From contig JACRMB010000003.1 of assembly GCA_016235065.1 (NCBI GenBank), forward strand, positions 1 through 64,000: a stretch of DNA of 64,000 nucleotides, given 5' to 3'. The DNA comes from Actinomycetota bacterium (lineage in GTDB: Bacteria; Actinomycetota; Thermoleophilia; BMS3ABIN01). A model generated the notes under the pieces. That model made no database searches. It saw nothing but the letters and a program-made list of their open reading frames with translations, and was not told the DNA's origin. The position numbers were made by a program, and so were the translations under genes. Positions 35,928-44,104 of the stretch are shown one piece after another. Every line of letters begins with the position of its first letter. The stretch's first letter is position 1.

Positions 35928-36542
35928 TTGCTGGAGTACCTGCAGGACCATCAGAAACTCGCCACCGTGATCTCGATCACCGTCGCGATAGCAGTCGTCG
36001 TGTTTCTGGTATTGATCTCCGGGGGCAACACGCCTCCATCCACCGGTACCTCGGGGTATCAGTCAGTGGTGGCCCATGGCCAGGACGGCCCTGTAGTGCC
36101 ACCAGTGCAGGGTGGTACGGCGGCCTCCAGCGGCACGGTCACGGGTGGCCAGGGCATCCGCCAGGCCGATCTGCCCGGGTTGGTCGGCGAAGAGACCACG
36201 GGCGACTGGAAGATCGAGAATACGATCTTCATCGATATCGATGGAGACGGCGATGAAGAGGCGTTAGTGCTGGTGCGTGGAGAGGGTGAGAGCGAGCCGC
36301 TGGACTGGCGGCTCTATGGCGTGAAAGACGGCGAGACCGTGCTGCTTTTTGAGCGGACCAGGGTAGCCCGGGGGGAAGTCACGCTACAGGGGCCGATGCT
36401 GGTGGAGACCGAGGGTGTTTACAGCGACGGCGACGATGCCTGCTGTCCCTCGAGCACCAAGCGTACCTATTATGTATGGAAAGGTGGCAGCCTGGTGGTT
36501 TCCCGGATCGAAGCGGCGCCTCCGGTTACTGCTGCCCCCTGA
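35928..36542 (+). CDS. membrane-anchored hypothetical protein with Asp-rich repeat
   Basis: 204 residues. One N-terminal membrane helix (about 12-31), a Gly/Ser/Thr-rich linker, then an extracytoplasmic beta domain containing DIDGDGDEEALVL, a calcium-binding-like FG-GAP/VCBS motif. It starts with TTG after AAGGATAAGG, 3 bases past the previous gene. The function is unknown. The 3' end overlaps the converging ferritin-like gene by 17 bases. Confidence 0.6.
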   Translation: MLEYLQDHQKLATVISITVAIAVVVFLVLISGGNTPPSTGTSGYQSVVAHGQDGPVVPPVQGGTAASSGTVTGGQGIRQADLPGLVGEETTGDWKIENTIFIDIDGDGDEEALVLVRGEGESEPLDWRLYGVKDGETVLLFERTRVARGEVTLQGPMLVETEGVYSDGDDACCPSSTKRTYYVWKGGSLVVSRIEAAPPVTAAP

Positions 36543-36723
36543 TAAGTTTCAACGTCGCCAGGCGTTCCCGCAGGATCCTTTCGTGATCCTCCTCCCAGCG
36601 GGCCAGCTGTTCGAAGATCGACCGGGTCTCCGGATCTTCGGCCGCTTCCGCGCCCTCGCGGTACATCTCCCGGGCATGACGCTCGTTTTCAATCGCCTGT
36701 TCCATTAGCTTGATCACGTCCAA
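36526..36723 (-). CDS. short ferritin-like (rubrerythrin-type) helical protein
   Basis: 65 residues predicted as one helical hairpin: ENERHAREMYREGAEAAEDP and FEQLARWEEDHERIL. The ExxR-H and E-D-H spacing resembles one half of a rubrerythrin/ferritin-like diiron bundle, so a dimer could form a four-helix bundle. It has a TTG start with GGAGG 8 bases upstream. Full-length rubrerythrins are twice as long. The function is inferred only. Confidence 0.6.
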   Translation of the reverse strand: MDVIKLMEQAIENERHAREMYREGAEAAEDPETRSIFEQLARWEEDHERILRERLATLKLIRGQQ

Positions 36724-36741
36724 GGTGTTTTCCTCCGTAGT

Positions 36742-38151
36742 CTAACTGTTGGCTACTGTAAGCATTTCCATTGCGATGAATGCTAAAACCAGGACCGCCG
36801 CCGATACCCAGAGACCGACGCTTTTAACGCTCCGCCGCTGGATTGCCAGGGCCAGGAAATGGGTTCCCACCGCCGCCGAGGCTGAAAAGCTGCCGATCAC
36901 CAGCAGGCGGACGACCGGGGAGATATGCTCGACCGGCTCGATTCCGGCGATTCCCTCCCATGATTTCATCACATAATAAAAAATCAGCACGAATTCGATA
37001 AAACCCGCGGCCACCTGCAAGGCCAGGCGTTCCTCCTGCAAAACCAGGCTGCTGGACAGGAGCTCCTTGCTCTGCCTCTGGATCGCGGCCTCTTCGCCGG
37101 CCCGCATGATCTCCACCTGGGTGCGCACAACTTCGATCGCAGCCTGAGCGTTCTGGCGGGAGAAATCCAGGTTGCGGATCTCGATGTCTGCTTCGTTCAG
37201 GTCGAGATTGAACCGGCCCAGGTAATGGCTGCCGATCTCTTCAGTGGAATCGGGCGTGGCCACCAGCAGAGCAAGCTCCTGATCGAGCAGCTTGATATCC
37301 CGGGACAACCTGTCTGATGACTTGCGCACAAGCAGTGAATCGGTCGCCAGCAATCCGAAGAGCCGCGAGAGGCTGGTTATCTGATTCTCGAGTATCTGCG
37401 TGTCGGGCTCCACGCCACTCTCGTTGACGACCTGGCGATGGAGAAGCTCTCCCACTTGCCGATCGACGTCGGCGCGTTCGCTGACTATGGTCTGACGCTG
37501 GATATCAAAATACGATGAGGTCCGTTTCAGTTTCTTGATCAGCGAATCGAATTCAGGAAGCACAGTCGAAGAGAATGGAACAGGATCATCTGCCACCATC
37601 GCGTAATAATCGCGGCCAGCGGCAGACATATCGGGAAAATGTACCAGCAGCGCCGTCGTGTCCATGTTTTTTGCTCGAGAAGCCAGGCGGGATTGCAGGG
37701 CTGTTCCGCCAGTGTCATCAGCCGCACTGACGATCGCTTCAAAGCTGGTGCCAGCGGGGGCTATCAGCAAGGTCGTTTCGCCGAACACACCATTAAGGCC
37801 TGATAGCAGGCGGTCGCGGTCAGATTCAATGGCATCCGATACCCGGCGCCACTCCTCATCGAGCGTCCCGTCCTGACGGCGGTAATCGACCTCGATCACA
37901 GATATATCCGAAAGCAGGCAGAGGCAGAAGCTGCTTTGTTCTCCATCGATGTGATGGACTATGCGGCAGCGTATTCCTGTTTCGGCCGGTTCATCGAGGC
38001 CAAGTTCGGGTATTCCGGATGCGGGCAGGCCATCGCCCTCCAGGTTCTCTTCCCCGGTTAGCATCCTCCAGAGGCGTCGCAGATCCTCGTCATCGCTTTT
38101 TAGCAGGTAATAATAATGGACCGCGGCCAGCGGCCGGGAATTCTCCGGCAT
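36742..38151 (-). CDS. hypothetical protein with coiled coil and three C-terminal membrane helices
   Basis: 469 residues. The N-terminal 200 residues look globular and cytoplasmic. A coiled-coil-rich middle follows (about 205-370), then three membrane helices at the C-terminus. The topology resembles CorA-like or DUF-type sensor proteins, but no GMN motif is present. No family was recognised. The upstream neighbour at 38222 may be a second gene of the same unit. Confidence 0.6.
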   Translation of the reverse strand: MPENSRPLAAVHYYYLLKSDDEDLRRLWRMLTGEENLEGDGLPASGIPELGLDEPAETGIRCRIVHHIDGEQSSFCLCLLSDISVIEVDYRRQDGTLDEEWRRVSDAIESDRDRLLSGLNGVFGETTLLIAPAGTSFEAIVSAADDTGGTALQSRLASRAKNMDTTALLVHFPDMSAAGRDYYAMVADDPVPFSSTVLPEFDSLIKKLKRTSSYFDIQRQTIVSERADVDRQVGELLHRQVVNESGVEPDTQILENQITSLSRLFGLLATDSLLVRKSSDRLSRDIKLLDQELALLVATPDSTEEIGSHYLGRFNLDLNEADIEIRNLDFSRQNAQAAIEVVRTQVEIMRAGEEAAIQRQSKELLSSSLVLQEERLALQVAAGFIEFVLIFYYVMKSWEGIAGIEPVEHISPVVRLLVIGSFSASAAVGTHFLALAIQRRSVKSVGLWVSAAVLVLAFIAMEMLTVANS

Positions 38152-38221
38152 GTCCCCTCCCGGTTGATTGTGCCATCCAGGACCAGGCCATCAATCGATG
38201 ATAGCCAGACCATTCTATTGT

Positions 38222-38362
38222 TTATTCCCGGCCCGGGACAATCAAATCCGAAGAGCGGCAGGGGCGGCGAAAGGAGATGACAAGCTCGTACAGCAGCAAT
38301 CCGACGAGTGGCAGAGGAGCCACGCTGACGGCTCCGAGGAATATCCAGTCACCAATACTCAT
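38222..38362 (-). CDS. 46-residue single-helix membrane protein
   Basis: This small frame starts at the ATG at 38362, 9 bases after a strong AAGGAG. It encodes one hydrophobic segment (GAVSVAPLPLVGLLLYELVI) and a basic tail, ending with TAA at 38224-38222. Ribosome-binding site and composition support a real gene. It lies upstream of the hypothetical membrane protein on the same strand. Confidence 0.45.
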   Translation of the reverse strand: MSIGDWIFLGAVSVAPLPLVGLLLYELVISFRRPCRSSDLIVPGRE

Positions 38363-38517
38363 GTCGATCAACTCCTTGCGGTCGCTCGGTGGCCGTATCA
38401 GCCGCGGATAGTTCCTTGCGGCGGCCGGCCACGGGCTACGATATTATCAGTGCCATCGGACGGACAATTCGTTGGGTAGCTGGTAAGCAGGCTCAGGCTC
38501 GGTTAGGATTCTGGCGC

Positions 38518-40785
38518 ATGCGTCCATCGATAACAGCCCTCGCAGATGTCGCCTACCGGAGGCGCTGGTGGTTTCTGGTCATCTGGCTGGCGGTTCTGGC
38601 AGCAAGCGCCGTTTTTGCGCCACGGCTTTCAGAGGTCGCCAAAGGCGGCGGTTTTGACCTGGCTGAGAGTGAGTCGTGGCGAGCGGCGGACATTCTGCAG
38701 AACCAGTTCGGCCGTGGCTACAGGCGTTCGGTCCAGATCCTGTACCGGCATCCCACGCTCGATGTCAACGACCCCCGTTATCGCGATGAGCTGACCCGGT
38801 CGCTCGACCGTGTCTCTGATTCAACCGGGGCGGCCAGCCGGATAACATATTACGACAGTGGACTGCCCAACATGGTCAGCGCCGATGGCAGCACCACCTA
38901 TGCGTTGCTGAGCTATTCCGGCACGGAAGAGAACATCCAGCCGCTGATTCCGCAGATACGCGAGGAGGTCTCGCGGGATAACGAACTCGAGACCCACGTG
39001 ATCGGCGGCCCGGCGATCGACTACGACATGGAGCGGACCAGCGAAGCCGACCTCATCAGGGCGGAGACCTACAGCCTGCCGCTCATCCTGATCATACTTC
39101 TGCTCGTCTTCGGTACAGCGATCGCTGCGCTGTTGCCGCTGATCCTCGGTGTGGCCAGCGTCTCTCTCACACTATCACTGCTGTTCGCGCTCGGGCATCT
39201 GCTGCCGCTTTCTGTATTCGCCCGCAACATCGTCACCATGGTCGGCCTGGGGCTCGGAGTCGATTACTGCCTGTTCATCGTCTACCGATTTCGCGAAGAG
39301 CTGGCTGTCACTGATTCAGTCCGTGACGCGCTCAGGTCGACCCTCGATACAGCCGGCCGGGCTGTTGTCTTTTCGGGTGCCGCAGTCGTGGTCGGCCTTG
39401 CCATGCTCACCCTGTTCAGCTTCGTCTTCATGCGCTCCCTCGGTATCGGCGGCATGCTGGTCGCGGCCATCTCGGTGCTGCTGGCCATAACCCTGCTGCC
39501 GGCGTTATTGGCAATATTGAGGAGCAAAGTCAATTCAGCTCGGCTTATCCCGGGGCGTTACCTCCTGGCCGGCGGCGGCAGATTCTGGCATTTCTGGAGC
39601 CGCATGGTGATGCGGCGACCCGTGATCTTCCTGGTCATATCCATGGCGATATTGCTGGCGCTGGCTCTGCCAGTCCGCTCGATGAAGGCGGGGGCTCCCG
39701 GGATAGACAACCTGTCGCCCGAGAGCGACTCCCGTATCGGCGTCGAGCTGTTTGCCGAGAAGTGGGGCGTCGGCGAGATATCGCCCATATATATAGTGGT
39801 CGATGCAGGCGAAGACAACGCTGTCTGGCGCGCGGACTTTCGCGAAAGACTCGCCGAGATCGGCAGGCGGCTGGAAGAAGATCCCCGGGTAGCCCGCGTG
39901 GAGTCGATTGCCGGCCTGAAGCTGCCGGCGGAGCTTCCCCGGAATCCCCTGGAGCTGCAGGAGCTTGTCCGCGCCGAGCCGGTGACGGCGGCCCAGGCGT
40001 TCAGCATGGTTGACATAGAGGGTGGCAGTGGTACAACCATGATGCGGGTCATCACCACTACCGAGCCCAAGGACGCGGAGACCAAGCAGCTGGTGCGGGA
40101 CATCCGCGGCGGCATCCTGCCCCAGGTCGGCTTTTCTGAGGGGACCGAAGTCCTTGTCGGCGGCGGCCCGGCTGAGGCCGTCGATTTCACCGACAAGCTG
40201 GCCAGCTCATTCCCGTATCTTATGGGGGCGGTGCTGGTGATCACTTACGTGGTCCTGCTTCTGCTTTTCCGTTCCGTGATCCTGCCGCTTAAGGCGATAT
40301 TCATGAACCTGCTTTCAGTATCCGCCGCCTTCGGGGTGCTGGTACTGGTCTTCCAGGAAGGCTGGGGCGAGAGCCTTCTGGGTTTCACTTCTCCCGGCGG
40401 CATCATCCCCTTCGTGCCGGTCATCCTTTTTGCCGTGCTCTTCGGTCTCAGCATGGACTACGAGGTCTTCCTGCTCTCAAGGATGAAGGAAGAGTATGAA
40501 CGTTCTGGAGATAACGAGGAGGCAGTTGCCTTCGGGCTGGAAAAGACCGGCAGGATCATCACTTCAGCGGCGCTGATCATGATCGCTGTGTTCGGCGCCT
40601 TCGCCTTCACCGACTCGATCATCATCAAGGAGTTCGGCGTTGGTCTTGCGGTATCGATCTTCCTGGATGCCACCATAGTCAGGATCATCGTGGTGCCGGC
40701 GACGATGAAACTCCTTGGGAAATGGAACTGGTGGCTGCCGGCGTGGCTCGACCGGCTGTTGCCCGACCTGGGACTCAAGCACTGA
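38518..40785 (+). CDS. MMPL/RND-superfamily transporter
   Basis: 755 residues with the duplicated layout of MMPL proteins: one helix, a large external loop, then five helices, repeated. Characteristic motifs are GLGLGVDYCLFIVYRFREEL in the first half and FAVLFGLSMDYEVFLLSRMKEEY in the second. MMPL exporters move lipids or glycolipids using the proton gradient. The ATG at 38518 follows AGGA; upstream in-frame starts look non-coding. The next gene starts 6 bases after its stop. Confidence 0.88.
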   Translation: MRPSITALADVAYRRRWWFLVIWLAVLAASAVFAPRLSEVAKGGGFDLAESESWRAADILQNQFGRGYRRSVQILYRHPTLDVNDPRYRDELTRSLDRVSDSTGAASRITYYDSGLPNMVSADGSTTYALLSYSGTEENIQPLIPQIREEVSRDNELETHVIGGPAIDYDMERTSEADLIRAETYSLPLILIILLLVFGTAIAALLPLILGVASVSLTLSLLFALGHLLPLSVFARNIVTMVGLGLGVDYCLFIVYRFREELAVTDSVRDALRSTLDTAGRAVVFSGAAVVVGLAMLTLFSFVFMRSLGIGGMLVAAISVLLAITLLPALLAILRSKVNSARLIPGRYLLAGGGRFWHFWSRMVMRRPVIFLVISMAILLALALPVRSMKAGAPGIDNLSPESDSRIGVELFAEKWGVGEISPIYIVVDAGEDNAVWRADFRERLAEIGRRLEEDPRVARVESIAGLKLPAELPRNPLELQELVRAEPVTAAQAFSMVDIEGGSGTTMMRVITTTEPKDAETKQLVRDIRGGILPQVGFSEGTEVLVGGGPAEAVDFTDKLASSFPYLMGAVLVITYVVLLLLFRSVILPLKAIFMNLLSVSAAFGVLVLVFQEGWGESLLGFTSPGGIIPFVPVILFAVLFGLSMDYEVFLLSRMKEEYERSGDNEEAVAFGLEKTGRIITSAALIMIAVFGAFAFTDSIIIKEFGVGLAVSIFLDATIVRIIVVPATMKLLGKWNWWLPAWLDRLLPDLGLKH

Positions 40786-40791
40786 GGTGTC

Positions 40792-41355
40792 ATGAAGCCC
40801 TCGTTGCTGATAACGATATTTGACGACGATCCGGAGAATGGTGGTTTTGGCGGGATAGCGAAGCTCCTGGAAGCCCTGGGCGAAGCCGCAACCCGGGCTT
40901 TCGGATTCGCAGTCTCACAGGGATCACCAGAGCCGCTGCCGCCTGGCGCATTCGACAGCCGCCGCCGTCAGTATGCCGCCGTTGAGCTTCTGGCGTCTCT
41001 TGCCCGGAGGGGCGAAAGCGGGCTGGTTGTCCTCGGCGTGACCGGCGCGGACCTGTTCGCACCGCGGCTCAATTTTGTCTTTGGGATGGCCGATCGCACG
41101 GCCGGGACTGCCGTCATATCACTTCATCGCCTGACTCCGGATTTCTACGGGGAGGCCCCCGATCCGGTCCTGGCGCGCGAACGAGCCGCCAAGGAGGCAA
41201 TCCACGAAATCGGCCACGTGCTCGGCCTGGACCATTGCACGAGCAACGGCTGCATCATGCGTTTTTCCAGCGCGATCATGGATACCGACGAGAAGGGTCC
41301 TGGTTTTTGTGGCCGCTGTTCGGCGAAGCTCGGGCCGCTCGCAGCGCCAGAGTGA
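40792..41355 (+). CDS. archaemetzincin-type zinc metalloprotease
   Basis: 187 residues. The extended zinc motif HEIGHVLGLDH (138-148) is followed by C149, C154 and a C173-x2-C176 pair that bind a second zinc, the hallmark of archaemetzincins. No signal peptide, so it is probably cytoplasmic. It is an archaea-associated family with scattered bacterial members, suggesting transfer. It starts 6 bases after the MMPL gene and is likely co-transcribed. Confidence 0.88.
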   Translation: MKPSLLITIFDDDPENGGFGGIAKLLEALGEAATRAFGFAVSQGSPEPLPPGAFDSRRRQYAAVELLASLARRGESGLVVLGVTGADLFAPRLNFVFGMADRTAGTAVISLHRLTPDFYGEAPDPVLARERAAKEAIHEIGHVLGLDHCTSNGCIMRFSSAIMDTDEKGPGFCGRCSAKLGPLAAPE

Positions 41356-41375
41356 TGTGACTCCCTGCTCCGGCT

Positions 41376-41427
41376 CCAATAGTAGCGTTCAAGCTCTCCG
41401 CTTCTAATAGTAGCGTTCCAGCTCTCC
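41376..41427. repeat. 28-bp tandem duplication at the korB 3' end
   Basis: AATAGTAGCGTTC(A/C)AGCTCTCC occurs at 41378-41399 and 41406-41427, period 28. The second copy encodes the KorB terminus (GELERYY and its stop); the first is a diverging copy downstream of the gene. Confidence 0.7.
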
Positions 41428-42258
41428 TGCCACATCTTCCTGGGAGAACGGCTGGTGTACCAGCGGTTCGCGGTTGGCTATCTCTGGCAGGGCTTCTTCG
41501 AGGGTGTGGCGCGGGTGCCGGTAGATGATGCCGGTAGGAATCCGGTCTCCGAACTCGAGGGCCATCCTGAATGCGGCCTCACGGTCTGAAGAGTCGTGTT
41601 CGGGACCGACTGGATAGCAGCGCTCTTTGTACCACTGGAAAGTGTTTAGCTTGTTGAACGTCACACAATTCTGAAGTATGTCAATCAAGGCGAATCCCTT
41701 GTGCTCGAGGGCGGCCTGCATCAGTTTCTGTAGCTGCTCCTGGTTTCCGGAAAAACCGCGGGCCACGAAACTGCAGTCCATAGCCACAGCCAGCGCCATC
41801 GGGTTCATCGGTTCATACAACACTCCGAATGGCTGGGTGCCGGTGACCATCCCTTCATCGGTCGTAGGCGAAGCCTGTCCCTTGGTAAGTCCATAGACCT
41901 GGTTGTCATGGACGAAAACAGTGACATCCAGGTTGCGGCGCATGGCGTGGAGCAGGTGGTTGCCGCCCTCGCCGTAACAGTCGCCGTCACCAGCGACGGC
42001 CAGCACCCGCATATCGTGATTGACAAGATGGATGGCCTGAGCGACTGGCAGCGTCCTCCCGTGGAGACCGTTGAATGTGTTGCAGCGGGTGTAGTGGGGG
42101 AACTTGCCGGCCTGGCCGATGCCCGAGACGATCGTCAGTTCATGGGGCTTGATCCCCAGCTCGACCATCGCCAGTTTGAATGCCCTTAGGATCTGCAGGT
42201 TGCCGCACCCGGGGCACCAGGCAGGGTTCTGGCCGCGGAATTCCTCCAGCTCAGACAC
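41404..42258 (-). CDS. korB: 2-oxoacid:ferredoxin oxidoreductase subunit beta
   Basis: 284 residues from the chosen GTG. WCPGCGN near the N-terminus supplies cluster ligands, and GDGDCYGEGGNHLLHAMRRN is the thiamine diphosphate motif with its Mg ligands. With KorA it oxidises or reductively carboxylates 2-oxoacids, probably 2-oxoglutarate, using ferredoxin. The GTG at 42258 is preferred: an AAGAAGGTGA lies just upstream, and MSELEEFRG is the usual N-terminus. It overlaps korA by 8 bases; a longer frame to 42354 does not look family-like. No separate ferredoxin subunit follows. Confidence 0.88.
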   Translation of the reverse strand: MSELEEFRGQNPAWCPGCGNLQILRAFKLAMVELGIKPHELTIVSGIGQAGKFPHYTRCNTFNGLHGRTLPVAQAIHLVNHDMRVLAVAGDGDCYGEGGNHLLHAMRRNLDVTVFVHDNQVYGLTKGQASPTTDEGMVTGTQPFGVLYEPMNPMALAVAMDCSFVARGFSGNQEQLQKLMQAALEHKGFALIDILQNCVTFNKLNTFQWYKERCYPVGPEHDSSDREAAFRMALEFGDRIPTGIIYRHPRHTLEEALPEIANREPLVHQPFSQEDVAGELERYY

Positions 42259-44008
42259 CGGCTTCACCTTCTTCCGGAACATCTGCTGACGGATTCCCAA
42301 GCTCTTCCAGCAGTTCGTCCAGCAGGAAGGGCCGCCCGTCATATCTGTTGACATGGGAGCCGAACTCGAAACCGGTCTCTGCCCGCATCAGCCGGGCGAA
42401 CTGCGAAGTGGCGTTGTTCTCGACGCAGACTGTATTCTTCGCGCTTCGCAGCACCTCGAGATAATCGAAAACTTTTGTGCCTGGGAACGGCAGGATCTCG
42501 CTGAAGTGCAGCATGGCGATGCTTGCGGATTCGCTCAGCTGATCGACCGCTTCCTTCATGACGCCATAGGTGGAGCCCCAGCCGCAGACCACTGTCTCCG
42601 GATTCTCGGCGCCATGGAGCAGTGGCGGCGAGATCTCGTCGCGTATCAGCGGCAGCTTCCGGAGCAGGCGCTTGTCGACCATGCGGTTTCGCGTCTCTGC
42701 GTCCTCTACCAGGTGGCCGTCCTCATCGTGTTCGTCGCTGTCGGTCACAACCAGGTGGCGGGAAGCGCCGGGCTCCGCCAGTGGGGAGATGCCGGTTTCG
42801 GTATACGCGTGGCGTCTGTAAATCTCCATCTTTTCGAGGTCGCCCGCGCGCACCCGGTAATCCTGATAGTTGATTTTGCCGGGGTCCAGCCCGTCCAGGG
42901 TCCACTCAGTGTCCGCAAGATACTGGTCCGAGAGGATGAAGGCGGGCACCTGGTATTTCTCGGCCAGGTCGAAGGCCTTCCCGGTCAGGTAAAAGGCCTG
43001 TTCGGGGCTTCCGGGGGCGAGGACGATACGCGGGAACTCGCCGTGCGACGCATGCGCCAGATTGAGCAGGTCGCCCTGTTCGGTGCGGGTGGGAAAGCCT
43101 GTTGCCGGCGCCGGGCGCTGGCCGACGAAGATAACCACCGGCGTCTCGGTCATGGCGGCCAGGGACAGGCCCTCCACCATCAGGGCGAAGCCGCCACCGG
43201 CAGTGCCGGTCATCGATCGCACCCCGGCGAACGAGGCGCCGATGGCCATGTTGATCGCGGCTATCTCGTCTTCGGCCTGTTCGACCACCAGACTATGCTT
43301 ACGGCTCTGGTCGGCCATGAAGTTCATGACGCCGGTAGAGGGCGTCATGGGATAGGCGGCATAGAAACGGCAGCCGCTCATGAGGGCTCCCAGGCCGACG
43401 GCGGCCGTGCCATCCAGCAGCATGCGCCTGGGAGCGGTTGCTGTGGTTCCTGGTACAGCGAACCTGCAATCTCCGCAATTTTCCCTGGCGAAGTCGGCTC
43501 CGGCCTTCGCTGCTACAAGGTTCTGGTCGACCACTTCCCGGCCCTTGCGGGCGAAAGTCTCGGTAAGCAGTTCATCAAGGGTCTTCAGTCCCATGCCGAG
43601 CATTCCCAGGGCTGCTCCGACGGCCACAGTGTTTTCCATCAGGCGATTGCCCGCAGCGTCCATTGCGATCTTTCTGAAAGGGACTCCGAGAAATCCTTCG
43701 CCTTCATAGTCTTCCTTTACCGTGTCCGGGTCGTAGACGATGAAACCGCCGGGCGCCATGGAATCGCGATGTTCTTCCACCGTGGTCTTGTCCAGGGCGA
43801 TGAGGATATCGACGAGGCTTCTTGAAGAACTTAACGGGTGGTCGGAAAACCTGACCTGGTAGAAATTGTGGCCGCCGCGGATGCGGGACATGTAATCCTG
43901 GTGGGTGAATACATGAAACCCGGAACGGCTGAACAGCTTTGCCAGCACACTGCCGATGGTCTGGAGACCCTGGCCCGCCTGCCCGCCTATCATGATCGAG
44001 TAGTCCAT
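42251..44008 (-). CDS. korA: 2-oxoacid:ferredoxin oxidoreductase subunit alpha (gamma-alpha fusion)
   Basis: 585 residues. The N-terminal gamma-type domain begins GGQAGQGLQTIG and includes SRIRGGHNFYQVR. The alpha domain follows from about residue 195, with YPMTPSTGVMNFMA and EDEIAAINMAIGASFAG. The fused layout is typical of two-subunit KorAB enzymes of anaerobes and actinobacteria. It lies downstream of the sulfhydrogenase alpha gene with a 96-base gap, suggesting linked redox roles. Substrate preference (2-oxoglutarate versus pyruvate) is not fixed by sequence alone. Confidence 0.9.
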   Translation of the reverse strand: MDYSIMIGGQAGQGLQTIGSVLAKLFSRSGFHVFTHQDYMSRIRGGHNFYQVRFSDHPLSSSRSLVDILIALDKTTVEEHRDSMAPGGFIVYDPDTVKEDYEGEGFLGVPFRKIAMDAAGNRLMENTVAVGAALGMLGMGLKTLDELLTETFARKGREVVDQNLVAAKAGADFARENCGDCRFAVPGTTATAPRRMLLDGTAAVGLGALMSGCRFYAAYPMTPSTGVMNFMADQSRKHSLVVEQAEDEIAAINMAIGASFAGVRSMTGTAGGGFALMVEGLSLAAMTETPVVIFVGQRPAPATGFPTRTEQGDLLNLAHASHGEFPRIVLAPGSPEQAFYLTGKAFDLAEKYQVPAFILSDQYLADTEWTLDGLDPGKINYQDYRVRAGDLEKMEIYRRHAYTETGISPLAEPGASRHLVVTDSDEHDEDGHLVEDAETRNRMVDKRLLRKLPLIRDEISPPLLHGAENPETVVCGWGSTYGVMKEAVDQLSESASIAMLHFSEILPFPGTKVFDYLEVLRSAKNTVCVENNATSQFARLMRAETGFEFGSHVNRYDGRPFLLDELLEELGNPSADVPEEGEAGV

Positions 44009-44104
44009 GATCGTCTAGTAACCCCTTCGTGAGTACATCAAACTTTATGACACGCCGACACCCTGATCGTCACAATCCCGTCGGCGCCATGCCGGGCTAC
44101 CAGC

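Noticed and set aside
42259-42354. Extended KorB N-terminus
   Set aside because: It overlaps korA by about 100 bases and lacks the family pattern; the GTG at 42258 has a good ribosome-binding site.
44009-44104. Promoter for korA in the hydA-korA gap
   Set aside because: TTGTGA and CATAAA boxes are 20 bases apart, too far for a convincing sigma70 promoter.
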